Shown piece by piece: positions 1-11,580 of a stretch of DNA of 64,000 bases. Position 1 is the first letter of the stretch, and each line of letters opens with the position of its first letter. Below the pieces are notes generated by a model. The model was not told the DNA's origin. It saw nothing but the letters and a program-made list of their open reading frames with translations, and made no database searches. Origin of the DNA: Ctenosaura bakeri (Eukaryota; Chordata; Lepidosauria; Squamata; Iguanidae); contig CAOLHI010003128.1 in NCBI GenBank assembly GCA_948474755.1, forward strand, positions 62,001 to 126,000, read 5' to 3'. The translations under genes were made by a program, and so were the position numbers.

Positions 1-84
1 GATTTCTATTTTCATGAGGTATTTAGATTTCTCTGCCAGAGGACACTAATGCTTTAGTTAAGGGGAATTGCTAAAGAATCTTAA

Positions 85-205
85 GTACCTCATGGAACTA
101 CAGATCACAGGGTTCTGTAGGATGGAGTCACAGCACAATGCAGCTGGTCTTAAATTGCTACAATGGTATAGCATGAAGGAGACCATTGTCTTGTTTCCTG
201 TGTGA
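85..205. repeat. Decayed inverted-repeat MITE fragment
   Basis: The stretch holds the phrases 'actacagatcacagg' and 'ctgtaggatggagtcaca'. They match the right arm of the palindromic MITE relatives seen near 14.1, 22.0 and 47.8 kb. Only one arm is recognisable and no termini or target duplication remain. I infer an old truncated copy. Confidence 0.4.
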
Positions 206-310
206 GGATTTACATCCCTAAAGACAAGAGTGACATTACTAAACTCAGCTTTTCCCCTGTCAACATCACATTGTACTTGTTCAAACAAGAAAAGTCATTT
301 CCCCCCCCCA

Positions 311-488
311 TTGTTGTTGGTGCCTTCAAGTCATTTCCAACATATGACCACTCTAAAGTGAATCTATCATGGATCTGAGAATGTGTGGCACACCTAAGGT
401 CATCCAGTAGATTTCCATGGCTAAGTGGGGAATCAAACCCTAGTCTCCAGGGTTGTAGCCCAATACTCAAACTACTATGCCACATTGG
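311..488 (-). mobile_element. tRNA-derived SINE with BovB-like tail (Sauria-type), diverged
   Basis: Read on the + strand it begins with a TTGTTGTTG run and 'tgccttcaagtcatttcc', the reverse complement of the SINE 3' tail. It ends with 'cactatgcca'-like sequence from the tRNA-derived head, so the element lies on the minus strand. The B-box region (around 'aatcaaaccctagtctcc') is degraded and the middle has a deletion. Such SINEs have no protein and depend on BovB reverse transcriptase. Confidence 0.8.
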
Positions 489-579
489 ATCTGTCCACAG
501 CTCTCAGAAGCTGTTTTGGTGGTTTCAGGAAAATGTGAGGGTGTTCTGAGATACGATACAAAAACTTGTTGGGTACTGA

Positions 580-1342
580 GTAGGGTTGCCAGTTCAGAAT
601 CATCCCAGGTTCTGAGTTTTCAAAGCCAAAATCTGAGGCCTAAAATGAACTCCTGGAAAGTAACTAAATACACACACAGAACCCATGAAGAGTCTTTGTA
701 AGGTGCAACAACCAAACAATTAAGCCTCACAAAGGCCTTTTTCACATGGCATTTCCCATGTGAAAGGACCCCTGGAGTGTCACGTGATTGTGAGGAGCAG
801 TCCACATGAAGCACTCGCAGTCACACAACGCTCCAGGGGCTGGCAGGCACCGATCACACACTATTTCATTTTCGGCTTTGAGCTGAAAATGATGTGTGAT
901 CGGACATCGCTCCGGGGCCCCACATGCATTTACCATATGTGTGTGTGGAGCTCCAGAGCAGCGGCACTCACGCTTCCTGCCCCAGTGCAGCCTGGGAAAA
1001 TCCCGAGCTGCACTGCAGAAGGAAAAGGAGGGGCTCTCGCACTACCTGCTCACAAGCAGGCAGTGGCTGCGGAGCTGAAGCAATGGGGACGCAAGAGCCT
1101 CTCTCAAGAGGCTGCTCACACGATCCCTGCACCCCAGCTCTGCAAAAAGGTAAGCTGCAGAAAGGGCGAAAGTGTAGCAAGCTGCCACTTTAATAGATGA
1201 ATGAGAGATCTGCACCTAGTTTTTCCTACTTGCCTGGAGCTATGCCCACCAAAACAGGAAAATATGCCCCCTTGCCTCCTGCCTGAGATGCTTTGTGAAA
1301 ACTGGAGACTCAAGGCCAGACCCTGAAACTTGGCAACTCTAG
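580..1342. mobile_element. DNA-transposon relic with GGGTTGCCA termini, containing a nested MITE
   Basis: The left end reads 'agggttgccagttcagaatc' and the right end reads 'acttggcaactctag'. The reverse complement of the right end matches the left end, and a 'gagttttc' block follows at a similar distance inside each end. That is the layout of a non-autonomous terminal-inverted-repeat transposon. The central 435 bp is a separate GC-rich MITE, so this element was a landing site. Superfamily is not assigned, and I see no transposase. Confidence 0.5.
734..1168 (+). mobile_element. GC-rich PIF/Harbinger-like MITE, copy A
   Basis: The left terminus is GGCCTTTTTCACATGGC. The right terminus, CTGCAGAAAGGGCG, is an imperfect inverted copy. 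AAA flanks both ends (731-733 and 1169-1171), consistent with a 3-bp target duplication. The interior holds 'cacagcctgggaaaatccc'-type hairpins and CpG-rich blocks shared with the copies at 14.6, 19.9 and 59.9 kb. Short open frames across it are artefacts of GC content. It sits inside the 580-1342 element. Confidence 0.7.
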
Positions 1343-2664
1343 TTTTTTTCATGCAAAAAAAGCCCTGTGCAAATTTTGTACAGAATAAGTCCTGAATTGC
1401 AAAGATTCTCTTCATTCAAGAATTCTCCTTAGGGTTTTTTTATTTAAGAAACACATTATTGAGCATATTTCAAATGTTCATTCAATTCCTACAAGTGAGT
1501 AGCAGATGAAATCAGCATTCAGTAATGAAAAAGAACTGGAAAGGAAAAAGAAAAGGAAAATGTAAAGGAAATGTAGGAAGAAGCAAAACCTATATAGTAT
1601 CCCATTTACCCCATTTGGGTAAAAAGGCCCAACATTGTGCAAAATGATACCCAAATGGTTTTAATCTATTGACTCCCAATTTTTAAAAAGAAGAAAAGTT
1701 GGCTGTGATGGTCAAGTATCAGTAAGTCACACCACACTGAATGTATCAAACGAGATGGAGGAGTTGTTTTTGTTCTTGTCTTTTCTCCTTTCCTTGAAAA
1801 ACCTGTAAATATCCTGTGGAAGCAAAACCAGAGAGGAATAAATTCTTCTCAATGTATTTACAAATGTGAGAAGCTTTTCAAGTTGTATTTGCAATTCGCT
1901 TTCTATCAATGACCTCTATTTTCATAATCCTTCATGGAGTATCATGGTTTTAAACCGCTTTCTCTCCCTGCTGTTTTTGTTAAATGGTTTTGTGGAGGGG
2001 TTTTTTTTGGTGAGGGTATTTGGAAAGTCAGATGCTGCATTTAAATGTTGTGTTTTCACAGATATAATATTTATTTACACACCATCTCTGTCTTTTTCCC
2101 TTGGAGTCCTTACTCTGAACAGTTCCCCACTTTCCCTAGTATTGTTAAATAATCTGGGCAAGCATATGGTAACAGCTTTAATAATAAAGTAGCAGTGATT
2201 ACATCTTGTTTGTAATTATGTTTATTTCTTTGCACGTGTCCAAAACAGCAAGCAGTGGTCAGCTGTCTTGGGTGGTGGAAAAATGCAGGGAAATTGTTTG
2301 GCAGCTTGACAGCTAGGAAAATAGCTTAGAGTCACTTAAAGACATTCCATGTCATGGACACTCTCAAAAATCCAAAAGTGCTTAGTTTTTTGCTTGCATG
2401 CTTTTGAAATCGATTGCATTTGGAGAGAGGGCAATTTATATTATGTGTGATGGATTTGCATCTAAATAATCCCAAACGGAAGAGTGGCAAATAACACAGT
2501 ATGGGGATGTGATCAAAAAGAGAAAGGGAGAAATGGACTGAATGAAAAGGAAAGCGAGAGGAAATCCAACATTGATAACGCGAAGGGTGTGGCTGCATTC
2601 ATATGTTTAAAAAGACTCAAAAGTGCTGAGATCTTTAAACTATAATTAATTTATTCTTTAAATC
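1343..2664. other. Unassigned AT-rich DNA
   Basis: There is no recognisable repeat, RNA or exon. A purine-rich run (GGAAAAGGAAAA type) lies near 1530-1580, with short T runs elsewhere. Open frames are short and resemble no family I know. Confidence 0.5.
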
Positions 2665-2862
2665 TGTTGTTGTTCTTGTGTGCCTTCAAGTCATTTCCAA
2701 CTTATGGTGACCCTAAGGTGAACCAATCATGAGGTTTTCTGGGACTGAGAGTGTGTGACATGCCCAAGGTCACCCAGTGGGTTTCCATGGCCAAGAGGGT
2801 TATTAAACCCGTCTCTTCTGTGCTGTAGTTCAGTGCCCAAACACTACAACATACTGGCTCTT
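2665..2862 (-). mobile_element. tRNA-derived SINE with BovB-like tail, minus strand
   Basis: It starts with TGTTGTTGTTC and 'tgccttcaagtcatttccaa', followed by 'ttatggtgaccctaaggtga' and 'gtttccatggccaag'. It ends near 'ctacaacatactggctc'. This is the full order tail, body, tRNA-related head, read in reverse. The part around 'ggcaagatttgttc' is deleted compared with the longer copy at 29.55 kb. Confidence 0.85.
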
Positions 2863-3565
2863 TTTTTAAATCTAGTCCTCCACAAAACTCATACTATAAT
2901 ACTTTGTTAGTCTTCCAAATGCCACAAATTGCTATTGAGGCACATATATTAGTGCTACGATATATTAGCACCATTGAGGCATCCTATTATTTTCCTTTAA
3001 GCCAAGATGTGAGGATAGGGCCCATAATACTCTTCATTCAGACATTCTATTTATCTAGCTTAAATCGGTACCTCAGAATAGGGGTACACTAGCACCAGAC
3101 CTTCTGTCAGAGTGGATCTTCCTTTCTATTCTAAGAAGGAGACCCCGATATTTCTACGAGCCCCCTGAAATGCCTCCTCTGGAACCACAAGGTTGCGGTG
3201 GTAATATGTATTGTACAAAGGGCCAGAATCCTACCACAAATTTAATGTCTCTTATCCAAAATGCTTGAGACCAGGAGTGTTTTGTATTTTTTTTTTAAAA
3301 AAATTCGGAATACCTGCACATAATGAGATATCTTGGAGGTGGGACCCATGTCTAAACACAAGATTTACTTATGTTTCACATACTTACATAGCCTGATGGC
3401 AATTTTATACAATATTTTTAATATTATTGTGTATGAAACAAAGTTTGTGTATGCTGAACCATCAGAAAGGAAAAGTTTCCCATGTGGGCAATTTTGGAAT
3501 TTGGAATTTTTCAGATTTTTGATCTCCAGATAAGGGATACTCAACCTGCATTTTCTTATGCTAAC
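2863..3565. other. Unassigned AT-rich DNA
   Basis: No feature is recognised. It contains a T8/A7 inverted run near 3290 and simple AT-rich sequence near 3410-3430. Confidence 0.5.
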
Positions 3566-3639
3566 CTAAGTTTGCCATTGAAAGCAGTTGGACATTTTTT
3601 TAATCCAACGTAGACCACTCACATTCAGTTCAAGGTTGT

Positions 3640-3870
3640 AAAAATGGATATGCACATAGGATGCTGTGGCACATGCAGATGCATCTATATATTGGTCCAT
3701 ATAGGAAGCACATGCATATTTAGGTGTGTATTTCCTTGTCCATTTAGATGTGTGCTCAGTTGCACACCTTTGTGATTCAACACCATGGCAAAGTTGCACA
3801 ACTGAATATACATCCAAATGTACAGCCAATGTACATTTATATGCATATCCCACGCACATTCACACATTCT
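3640..3870. repeat. Foldback repeat rich in TGCACA/TGTGCA
   Basis: The left side contains 'ggatatgcacatag' and 'gcacatgcatatttaggtgt'. The right side carries the complements 'gtacatttatatgcatatcc' and 'gcacaactgaatatacatcc', with 'cagttgcacacc' and 'gttgcacaactg' facing each other in the middle. The arrangement is a long imperfect inverted repeat, probably an old foldback MITE. Termini and target duplications are not clear. Confidence 0.45.
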
Positions 3871-3880
3871 ACTTGCAGGG

Positions 3881-6728
3881 TTTTACATTATGAAAACCTG
3901 ATGTGGTATCATGGCCAAGATTTTTTGCACTCTGGGGCAGTTGTTATTGCAATGTAGTAGATGTAAAACTGACGGTAAGTAGAAACTAACTTTAGCTGCA
4001 TCTTTGAGAGATCATCTGTTTCTAATCAGGCTCTTACTTTCATCCCCCTCAGCTCTTTTATAAAAGCTTCTGAAGAAAAAAAAAACATTCATTGACTTTT
4101 ATTCATGGAATCTGTTAAAACAATCCAGTTGAAAATAGTGTAATTATCTTCTAGGAGTTTGCACATGTGTGTGTATGGGTGTTGAGGGGGTGGAGAGCAC
4201 AAAGCTATAGACAATAAATTAAACATACGATGAAATGCAAAAAGGTAACATTGAGATATATAATATTTGAAGGTTTAATTCATTTTTCTAGTGTATAAGA
4301 CACAAAGCTATTAAATTTTAAAAGCAGCGATCTTCTAAAGTCCCTTCTTTATGAGAGCTTTCTTCATAAAGATAAATGGTTTCTTTGCCAAATCAAATGC
4401 AGATTTGAAACAAATTAAGTTAATGTTCAACGCTACAAGGTAGAATGGATAGGCAAACTGATTTTTTTTTTTGCATTGTAATAACCATATACACCTAAAT
4501 CAATAGCTGTGGAAGGACAGAGGAGAAGAAAAAGACTCTGGCAATAATATCACATAACTGCAGGAAATGAAATATGGTGCGATTGCAGGAGGGGGGCACG
4601 GGGAAAGCAGGAGACAAAAAGACAGGATATGTATTGGAATAATGACATTTCATTAAAAAGACAAGGGGTGTGTATGAATGTAAGTCCATACCAGTAAATT
4701 CTATTTCTGATAATAATACAAGATGAGTTAAATTTGGCCAGCAATCAGGATGAAACATACTTTTGAATTCATATCTTATACTATATGGTTATTTTATGCT
4801 TAAAGATATTGCCTGGGATGTTGAGGATATAATGTAGATATTTGAGTCCTTCTCTTCGAATTGTACTGAATGTTTTGTGTTACAATAAGGATCTGTAACA
4901 AAGGGGAGGTCAGAGGACCATGTGTCAATGGAAAAGCACCCATATTGGAATGCCTTCACAATTCCAGTTGAAAAGATCAGGAAACAGATGATGAGAGAGC
5001 CCCTGCCTGAGACCTTGAAAAGCTTTCCACAGTCAAACTAGCTTGTCCTGGGCCAAATGGACAAATCTTCTGACATCATAGAAAGTAGTTTCCTACATTG
5101 AAGGGGTGAAGAAGATGCAGCCTGTTAGCTAGATGGGATCCCTGGGCTCCACTACTGGGGCCTCTGAAGCTCCCCATCAGTCTCCCAAAGCCCACCATTC
5201 TTTTTTTTTTTTTAAATGCCATGATTTCTGGGCCAAAAGTTCCTCCTCTGATCATACCCAAAGCCACCCAAATCTGTGAAAATGCACAAATAAACCCCTC
5301 TCCAATTGTTCTAAAATGCCTTCTTGTCTCTCTGCTTCTTCCAAAATGGCATTATCACTTCCGGTTGCTATTTCGGAGGCAAAATGGAGTGAAAAAGAGT
5401 ATTCTGACTCACAGGGTGAGAATGGCCTGTGAAGGAGGTGATAGGGGTAGAAAACTGGTCCTTAGTCTACATGCAATTGCCTTACCATTTGAAATGTAAA
5501 AAACAGTCAATACGAAAGAAACTTTTTCGCTTGGTAGAAGAATTGTTAAAAGTCGTGAATTTCTCTTTTCTGTTGTACACTGGCCTTGGACTTTGATTCC
5601 CTCTCTTCCACAGCAGCACTGTTCACCACCATCTGAAAATCAGAAGAAACTCTTCCTTCGATCCAACATAAGGATCTGCTGTCCAAGTGGACATTCTGTA
5701 GAGCTGCAGTGTGTAGAGTAGATGTGCACGAAAACATAGAGGTTACCAGCTGATGTTTAGCTTGGATCCTTATTAATGTTTAGATATGCACAGAGCAAGG
5801 TTACGTGTTGTTTGTTCATGTTGCTGAGTGACACGTATTTAGTTAAAATAAGATTCACATGGCTGTTTTATATATCTTACGTGATAAAACCATGGGACAC
5901 CTACCTATGAATTCCTCCTCCCACCCCGGGCTCCAAAGATATGGAAATATTTTGCTTGGATGAGGAACACAATGGAGTCTTTTTACAATGGGTTCATGAT
6001 TAGAGGATTCTTTTGTCTGCGTAATACAGCTGCCCTGTAACCTCATATTATGCAGTTCAAAAATGCGTTCAGGAATTCTCCGTTGCCCAAACAAAGATTG
6101 AACCAGCATTCTGTTTACTGAGTTATGCTGCAACCAAAAGGAGCTAAATTTGAAAGGACAGAGGACTTTTCTGACAACATAGTCTGTAATTGCTTCTAAG
6201 GAAAGGATTTTTTCAGATTGGTTGGAACTGGGTTCTTTCCATGTCCAAAATGAACAGTGGCTTAGTGTATCAACCCTTTGACCGTAATATTGGCTGTCGT
6301 CCTGCTGGTAATTTTCACTGTCATTTATCAACTTAAGATTGTGCCATTTAAAACTGGCATTGATTGAACATCAGCTGTATGCCCACAGGGGAGCATTGTC
6401 ATAGCTGCAACATCAGGATTATTGTTCAAGCAAAGCAAGCAGCATGGCTGTTGTACGGTGATTGCAATGCACAACAGTACAACATTTTGTGGGACGGGCT
6501 GCCCTTTTGCAATGACAGTATAAGGAGAGGGGTGCAAGCTGCCCAAGAGAGTGACAGGGCATTGGTAATCCAGTGGAAAGTCATAGGTGTCTTCCACCCC
6601 ACTGGAATAATAACGTCCCCACTTTTCACAGTGCCCCATTGTGGGGCAGGCATCCCCATTCCCCAATGAGACATTTGGGCGGTGCTCACTGTGTGTTGTC
6701 ACAATGTTTGCATATTGTTTCAGCAATG
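3881..6728. other. Long stretch without recognised genes
   Basis: I see no exon or known repeat with confidence. It holds T-rich runs near 4461 and 5203. A block at about 5200-5430 ('aaatgccttcttgtctctct', 'ccggttgctatttcggagg') has the feel of a dispersed repeat I cannot place. The last 380 bp contain short inverted motifs ('gcaatgcacaacagtacaac') but no defined element. Confidence 0.4.
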
Positions 6729-6730
6729 TA

Positions 6731-7222
6731 CGGTTGGCCCTCCATGTCTGTGGATTTGACTTTCAGGGATTTGATTATCTGTGAGTTTTTTCAACCCCTG
6801 CTCCCCGCATCTTAGGCACTTCTTTTCCAGGGGAACCTTCCGCCTTGGCTCCTATCAGGATGTGCAGGCCTTTAAAACCTGCCTCTTATCCTCCTCCTCC
6901 TCCTCCTTCTCCTCCATTAGCCACTTCCTGGCCAATCAATCACAGCTTGCAGTCTGATTTCTCAGCACCACAAACCCTTTCCTGATGCCACCTACCCACC
7001 TAAGGAAGGAGATGGGTGAGAAAGAGAAAATATACAACCATCATGCTGGCTCTGCCCTTCCCTCTCCTTTCCCTGGCCTGAATTGGACCCTGGATGCCAG
7101 TTCTCCCCAGCATACCTCAATCTCCTTCCCAGAAACATCCGCATACTTTTTGATATTTGCCATTTTCCCACTTCTGTGAGGGTCCTCTGTCCCTAACTCT
7201 AATGAATGTGGAGGGCCAACTG
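6731..7222 (+). mobile_element. Tigger/mariner-like MITE flanked by TA, copy 1
   Basis: The left end is CGGTTGGCCCTCCATG and the right end is ATGTGGAGGGCCAACTG, which are inverted copies. TA sits immediately outside both ends (6729-6730 and 7223-7224). A TA target is diagnostic of the Tc1/mariner/pogo group. The interior has a (TCC)n run and 'cacttcctggccaatcaatc', shared with the elements at 21.5 and 61.2 kb. No transposase is present, so it is non-autonomous. Confidence 0.8.
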
Positions 7223-7224
7223 TA

Positions 7225-7880
7225 GCACCATCATCATAAAGTGACACACTTTCTGCTCCACCAGCATACGTCTAGCTTCCCAGCAGTTACAGAGGCCATT
7301 CCAGGGACTGTCCAATGGCCTTACTGGTAGGGAAGTGTGTGCACAAAGTTGTGCCCACATGTCATAGCACTGGAAGAGAATGGGGAAGTGGGTTATGATT
7401 TTGTTTATTGGTCAAGGTGGTTAATTCTGCATAACACTGGAACTATTTTTCCCCACCAAACATAAAGTTTCTATGCATTTTACTCCAGTGAGCATGTGAT
7501 TCTATGCATTTGATCTTGTAAAGCAGATTTTTTTGCACACATTTTAATGTAAATGTAAAATGTGTCTGAACACATGTTTTGTATATGTGTGTGTATGTGT
7601 GTATATATTTGAGCCAAGAACTGTAATGCAAAATTTAGAGAACCATTCAAACAAAAGAATGATTTACCAATTCCAGCTGACAAATTAGTTCACAAAATCT
7701 ACATGAAGCCAGGTTACTATAAAATAGACACTAAACTAAATCCCCATGAATCCAGGACCCCAAAGTCTTGGGTATTTCTTTCTAATGCCTCTGTTACCCA
7801 AAGATCCTTAAACTGGGGGTGCCAGTGGTTGAACCTGGAACAACAGTTTGCAAACCGTAAGAATGGTATGAAATTATACT
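7225..7880. other. Unassigned DNA
   Basis: No gene or clear repeat. A short TGTGTGTATGTGTGTATATA run lies near 7585-7605. Confidence 0.45.
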
Positions 7881-8125
7881 GGCCTGTTTTCTGTACAGAA
7901 AATACTGCAGTTGGGGGAACATTCCATGCAAAATTTGCATGGGGTTAAATTACACAGAAAACAGCCTTTTCTGTGCAGGAAGCAGCTCTTCATGTGCAGA
8001 AAATAATATTGCCATACAGAAATACTATTTTCTGTGCAGAAAAAGCTGTTTCCTACAGAGGAAAAAAATCTGCTTTTTATGCAATACAACCATGTGCAAA
8101 TGTTGCACAGAAAAGTCCCAATTGT
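7880..8125. repeat. Cluster of short perfect palindromes around TTTTCTGTRCAGAAAA
   Basis: At least six perfect inverted repeats are packed into about 225 bp. They are TTTTCTGTACAGAAAA (7887-7902), CCATGCAAA-A-TTTGCATGG (7924-7942), ACAGAAAA/TTTTCTGT with a 5-base loop (7954-7974), TTTTCTG-TG-CAGAAAA (8028-8043), TTTCC/GGAAA (8049-8064) and TGTGCAA/TTGCACA (8093-8109). The motif CTGTGCAGAAAA recurs in both orientations. I do not recognise the family. It may be a decayed foldback element or a small tandem array of hairpin units. Confidence 0.6.
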
Positions 8126-8948
8126 GAATATGCTTCAAAAACTGTGACTTCTGAAGTCTTTCTTTCACTGGAAAGAAAGTGGCTAAAATTACTTGTTGCT
8201 TCTCTTGAGAAGAAACTTATTGAAGAATTATACCCCTATACTCCCAATTAAAACATGTTAGTATCTGGCAGATTTTTAATTCTATCGTTCCAGCTTATCT
8301 TGTGCTTCTGAAATGCAATTCATTGCCATAACTTTGCATGCTGGTGCGCATACACACACATGTGTTTTAAGGACAATTGTTATAATTTCTACTCATAACA
8401 TGCACCATTAATGATTTGGCTTCTGCTGGAACAATTGCCTTTTTTTATTTTACTTATTATGACTTGTTTTCCCCCCATTATTGGTGTGTGCATGACTTTT
8501 TTGTGGTTCATTTCCTTTGATAGGGGACAAATCAGACTCAGTCAAATAAATTGAAGCCATTTGTACCCCTAGGTTCTTTCAATGAATGAGAATCATTTTA
8601 AGACATCCCATCTGCATACCCTCTCCCACAGTCACCAAAGAAAAACCAGAATGTGAACTCACTGAAGCAAAACCTCTTTTCAAAATTACTTGTTAAATCA
8701 ACGCCTCCTTCTAACAGCTCGCACTGATATTATTATCCATGAGCAATCTAGCCCAAGTACTGTCTTTCTTATTAAGGTCTTGTAACATCATAAACTCTAG
8801 CTTTTATGCAAAAAGTACATCTGGGCTAATAATATTATTCTTGTACTTTTATTTCCACTGAGATGTGATATCATTTATTTGGCCAGCTCTAGAGTTTATA
8901 GAAAGAAAATAGGTCTTTCTAGTAAACACACACACATTTGTGTATGAA
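8126..8948. other. Unassigned AT-rich DNA
   Basis: No repeat family, RNA gene or exon is recognised. Confidence 0.45.
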
Positions 8949-9108
8949 TTGTTGTTGTGTGCCTTCAAGTCATTACAGATTTTTGGGGACCCTAAGGTGA
9001 ACTTATCATGGGGTTTCCGGGGGGTGAGAATGTGTGACATGTCCAAGGTCACCCAGCAAGTTTCCATGACCAAGCAGGGAATTCATAGTCCAATGCTCAG
9101 ACTTGGGA
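8949..9108 (-). mobile_element. tRNA-derived SINE, minus strand, truncated
   Basis: It begins TTGTTGTTGTGTGCCTTCAA and continues with 'gaccctaaggtgaacttatc', 'ggtcacccagcaag' and 'gtccaatgctcagactt'. The expected last part of the tRNA-derived head is missing or degraded, and an internal block is deleted. Confidence 0.8.
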
Positions 9109-9810
9109 GATGATTAATTTCTTTTCTGAGATCAAAGTAGAACGAGATTTAGGTACCAAGTCCCAAACCAAATATTTGATTGCTTGAAGCGCAATTCGAG
9201 ATTGGGTCCCATATATAAAAGCCAGCTAAAAGCATAGTTAATCTAACCTTATTGTATACGATATTTTATTTATTTAGGAAAATCCAACTAAGCAAAATTA
9301 GAAATAGTAAGAAGAGGATATGTAGATTAAAGAGTAGAGATCACAGAATGTAGAACATATAGAAATATAGGAGGGAAGATACAAGGAAATGTAGATAAAT
9401 GTTCTCTGGCATTTGTTTGTAGTTTGTGTTCGCAGTATTATTGAACAGGGCAATTGTTATTTTGAACTGTTTCTGGATATTCAATTTAAAAAAATGAAGT
9501 TATAAAAAATATTTTTTAAAACAGTATTGGATTCTCTTCCACAGCTGAAGGCAGGCATGGAGGTCAAGAGGTTATGGGGCAGCTGTTCTGTGCATAGTTT
9601 TCTCTTCCAACAGCATGCAGCCACATTTCAGTTGTCTGCTGCCTGAGATGACCTGAAGTCCCGTTTCAGGTGCCTCTGTCTTCAATAGAGAAATGATTGA
9701 TAGTTGTGAAGAGGACCATTGAGTCATGGCTGGCCATTCATGGAATGGTCTTCTGAAGTGGTCTCCCTAATATCTAATTGAAATAGCTCAAGATTTTCCA
9801 TACCTTTGCT
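9109..9810. other. Unassigned AT-rich DNA
   Basis: No gene or family is recognised. It ends where BovB coding similarity begins. Confidence 0.45.
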
Positions 9811-10390
9811 CAGTCATTAGTCAGAATGGAGACTTCACTCAAGAAATCAGAAGAAGACTAGGACTTGAAAGGGCAGCTATGAATGAACTAGACAAGACCC
9901 TTAAGTGTAAAGATTTATCACTGAATACTAAAATTAAGATTATCCATGCCATCATACTTCCAATTTCTATGTGTGGTTGTGAAAGCTGGACAGTGAAGAA
10001 AGATGACGGGAAGAAAATCAACTCATTCAAAATGTGGTTCTGGAGACAAGTTCTACAAGATAGCCTGGACTGCTAAAAAGACAAATAAATGGATCCTAGA
10101 GAAAATCAAACCTGAACTCTCCTTAGAAACCAAGATGACCGAACCAAGGCTGTTACTTTGGCTGTATCATGAAAAAATGACTCACTAGAAAAAACTATAA
10201 TGCTTGGTAAGATAGCAGGTAAAATGGAAAAGAGGAAGTGGCATTACAGATGGGTAGACTTAATCAAGAAAGACACATTCCTGAATCTGCAAGACCTGAG
10301 CAGGGTAGTTGAAGATACAGTGACTTGGATGTCTCTAATCCATAGGGTTGCATAAATTGAGATCAACTTGATGGTAGTTAACAACATCAA
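9811..10390 (+). mobile_element. BovB (RTE clade) LINE, 5'-truncated 3' end
   Basis: This is the last part of a BovB retrotransposon: the end of ORF2 followed by the short 3' tail. The tail reads 'attgagatcaacttgatgg' then 'agttaacaacatc', close to the tails of the local SINEs. Everything upstream of the C-terminal part of ORF2 is absent, as expected from target-primed reverse transcription that stops early. Confidence 0.85.
9879..10188 (+). pseudogene. BovB ORF2 C-terminal remnant (reverse-transcriptase LINE)
   Basis: The frame encodes KIKIIHAIILPISMCGCESW followed by TVKK, a hallmark of the region after the reverse-transcriptase core in BovB/RTE ORF2. A frameshift near 10010-10070 splits it. 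The sequence continues in another frame with TNKWILEKIKPELSLETKMT, the expected next segment, and then meets stops. It is therefore a dead fragment of an ORF2 that normally encodes an endonuclease and reverse transcriptase. It covers only about 100 codons. Confidence 0.85.
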
Positions 10391-10900
10391 GCCACCTTGA
10401 ATCCTGTCCTGGGAGAAGGATGGGAAACACATAAGTAAACTGGAAACTTCCATTTCCTAAAACGGAGGAGAATTCTTTGCCTAATGCTCAGTCCTCTGTT
10501 TTTTCTGTGCCCCCTTGGAATCACAGTAGACATCCCATCATTCCTATTTGTCAAGATAAAAAAGTGAACAGACACTTGTAAAAGAAACAGACAGACAGAT
10601 AAACTTCTGTTTCCATGAATACGCAGGCAAGAACAACAAGAAATTATAGAAAGAAAGTAGCTTGCTTATTTCTCTTCCCTGGTTTAGCTTTCTCCATCTC
10701 TGTTCTAGAAGGCATTACTTTAATGAGAATGGAAAGCATTTTTTTAATTAGAGCAAAGGGCAAAGCCCCTATATCAATCCTCTCTCCCTCTGAGCTTGGG
10801 TTGTGTCCTCCTACCTTCTAACCCTTCTGGCTTTGGGTTGGCCAAGAGCCTTGAGGTGTGAGGACAAACACTCTTTCACCACCAAGTTCTTAAGAGGCTG
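10391..10900. other. Unassigned DNA
   Basis: No gene or repeat family is recognised. There is a short CAGA run near 10590. Confidence 0.45.
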
Positions 10901-11580
10901 TGGTATCTTTTTCAGGCAAGCTCATTCCTGAGACTTAATTAAAACCTAGTTCGCTCTTTTATTCAATTTATGAGTCCTAGCCAGTAGGATTAAGTGATTA
11001 CAGGCAAAAAGCCCCATTTGTGAAACACTCATAAGCTGAGGCTGCTCGGCTGCTCAGTTGTACTCCATTAAATTAATAAGGAATGAATGGGCTGATCCAT
11101 TATGAATAAAACTGTGGGGAGTCTCGTCTTGCTTTCCTTCTCAGCACACTCTCCTTGGAGAACGTTTGTGCAAAAATGATTGCGTTCGTATCCGTTCAAC
11201 TGGAATCCCGCACGAGGGGAATGCATAAATTACTCTAAAGATGGAGGGTTTATCTTAAAACATTAACTATTTGTGTGAATTAATAAGACTATTATAAAAC
11301 CATTAACACTCAATGTATTTACCTTCAAGCGCACGCACACACAATGCACATGGAAGCCAAATTTGACAATTGCTCCTAATTGCTGTTCTCGTCGTGTGAT
11401 CAAGCTGTGGCTCATTTTCACTCATAGTCATAATATTTATGATCTACAATTTTTCTATTAAAATTTAAAATCTTTTCTCCCCCTGCTTCATGATTTTAAA
11501 CATTTTTGCATAGATTCCATCTTCTTCTTATACATTATAATTAAATGCAAACAAGTGTTACTAAATGAAATAAAAAAAGA
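10900..11580. other. Repeat-free block resembling a conserved noncoding element
   Basis: The sequence lacks transposon fragments. It has intact-looking AT-rich motifs such as 'attaattaa'-like cores, 'cattatgaataaaactg' and 'aaccattaacactcaatg' next to CpG-bearing phrases ('cgttcgtatccgttcaac') that have not decayed. This texture is common in vertebrate developmental enhancers. That is an inference from composition only. Confidence 0.35.

Noticed and set aside
760..1200. 146-codon frame on the + strand
   Set aside because: It lies in a GC-rich MITE whose CpG content keeps several frames open at once. No domain is present.
5855..6331. 158-codon minus-strand frame
   Set aside because: The translation has no family resemblance and no exon-like flanks, so I could not support a gene.
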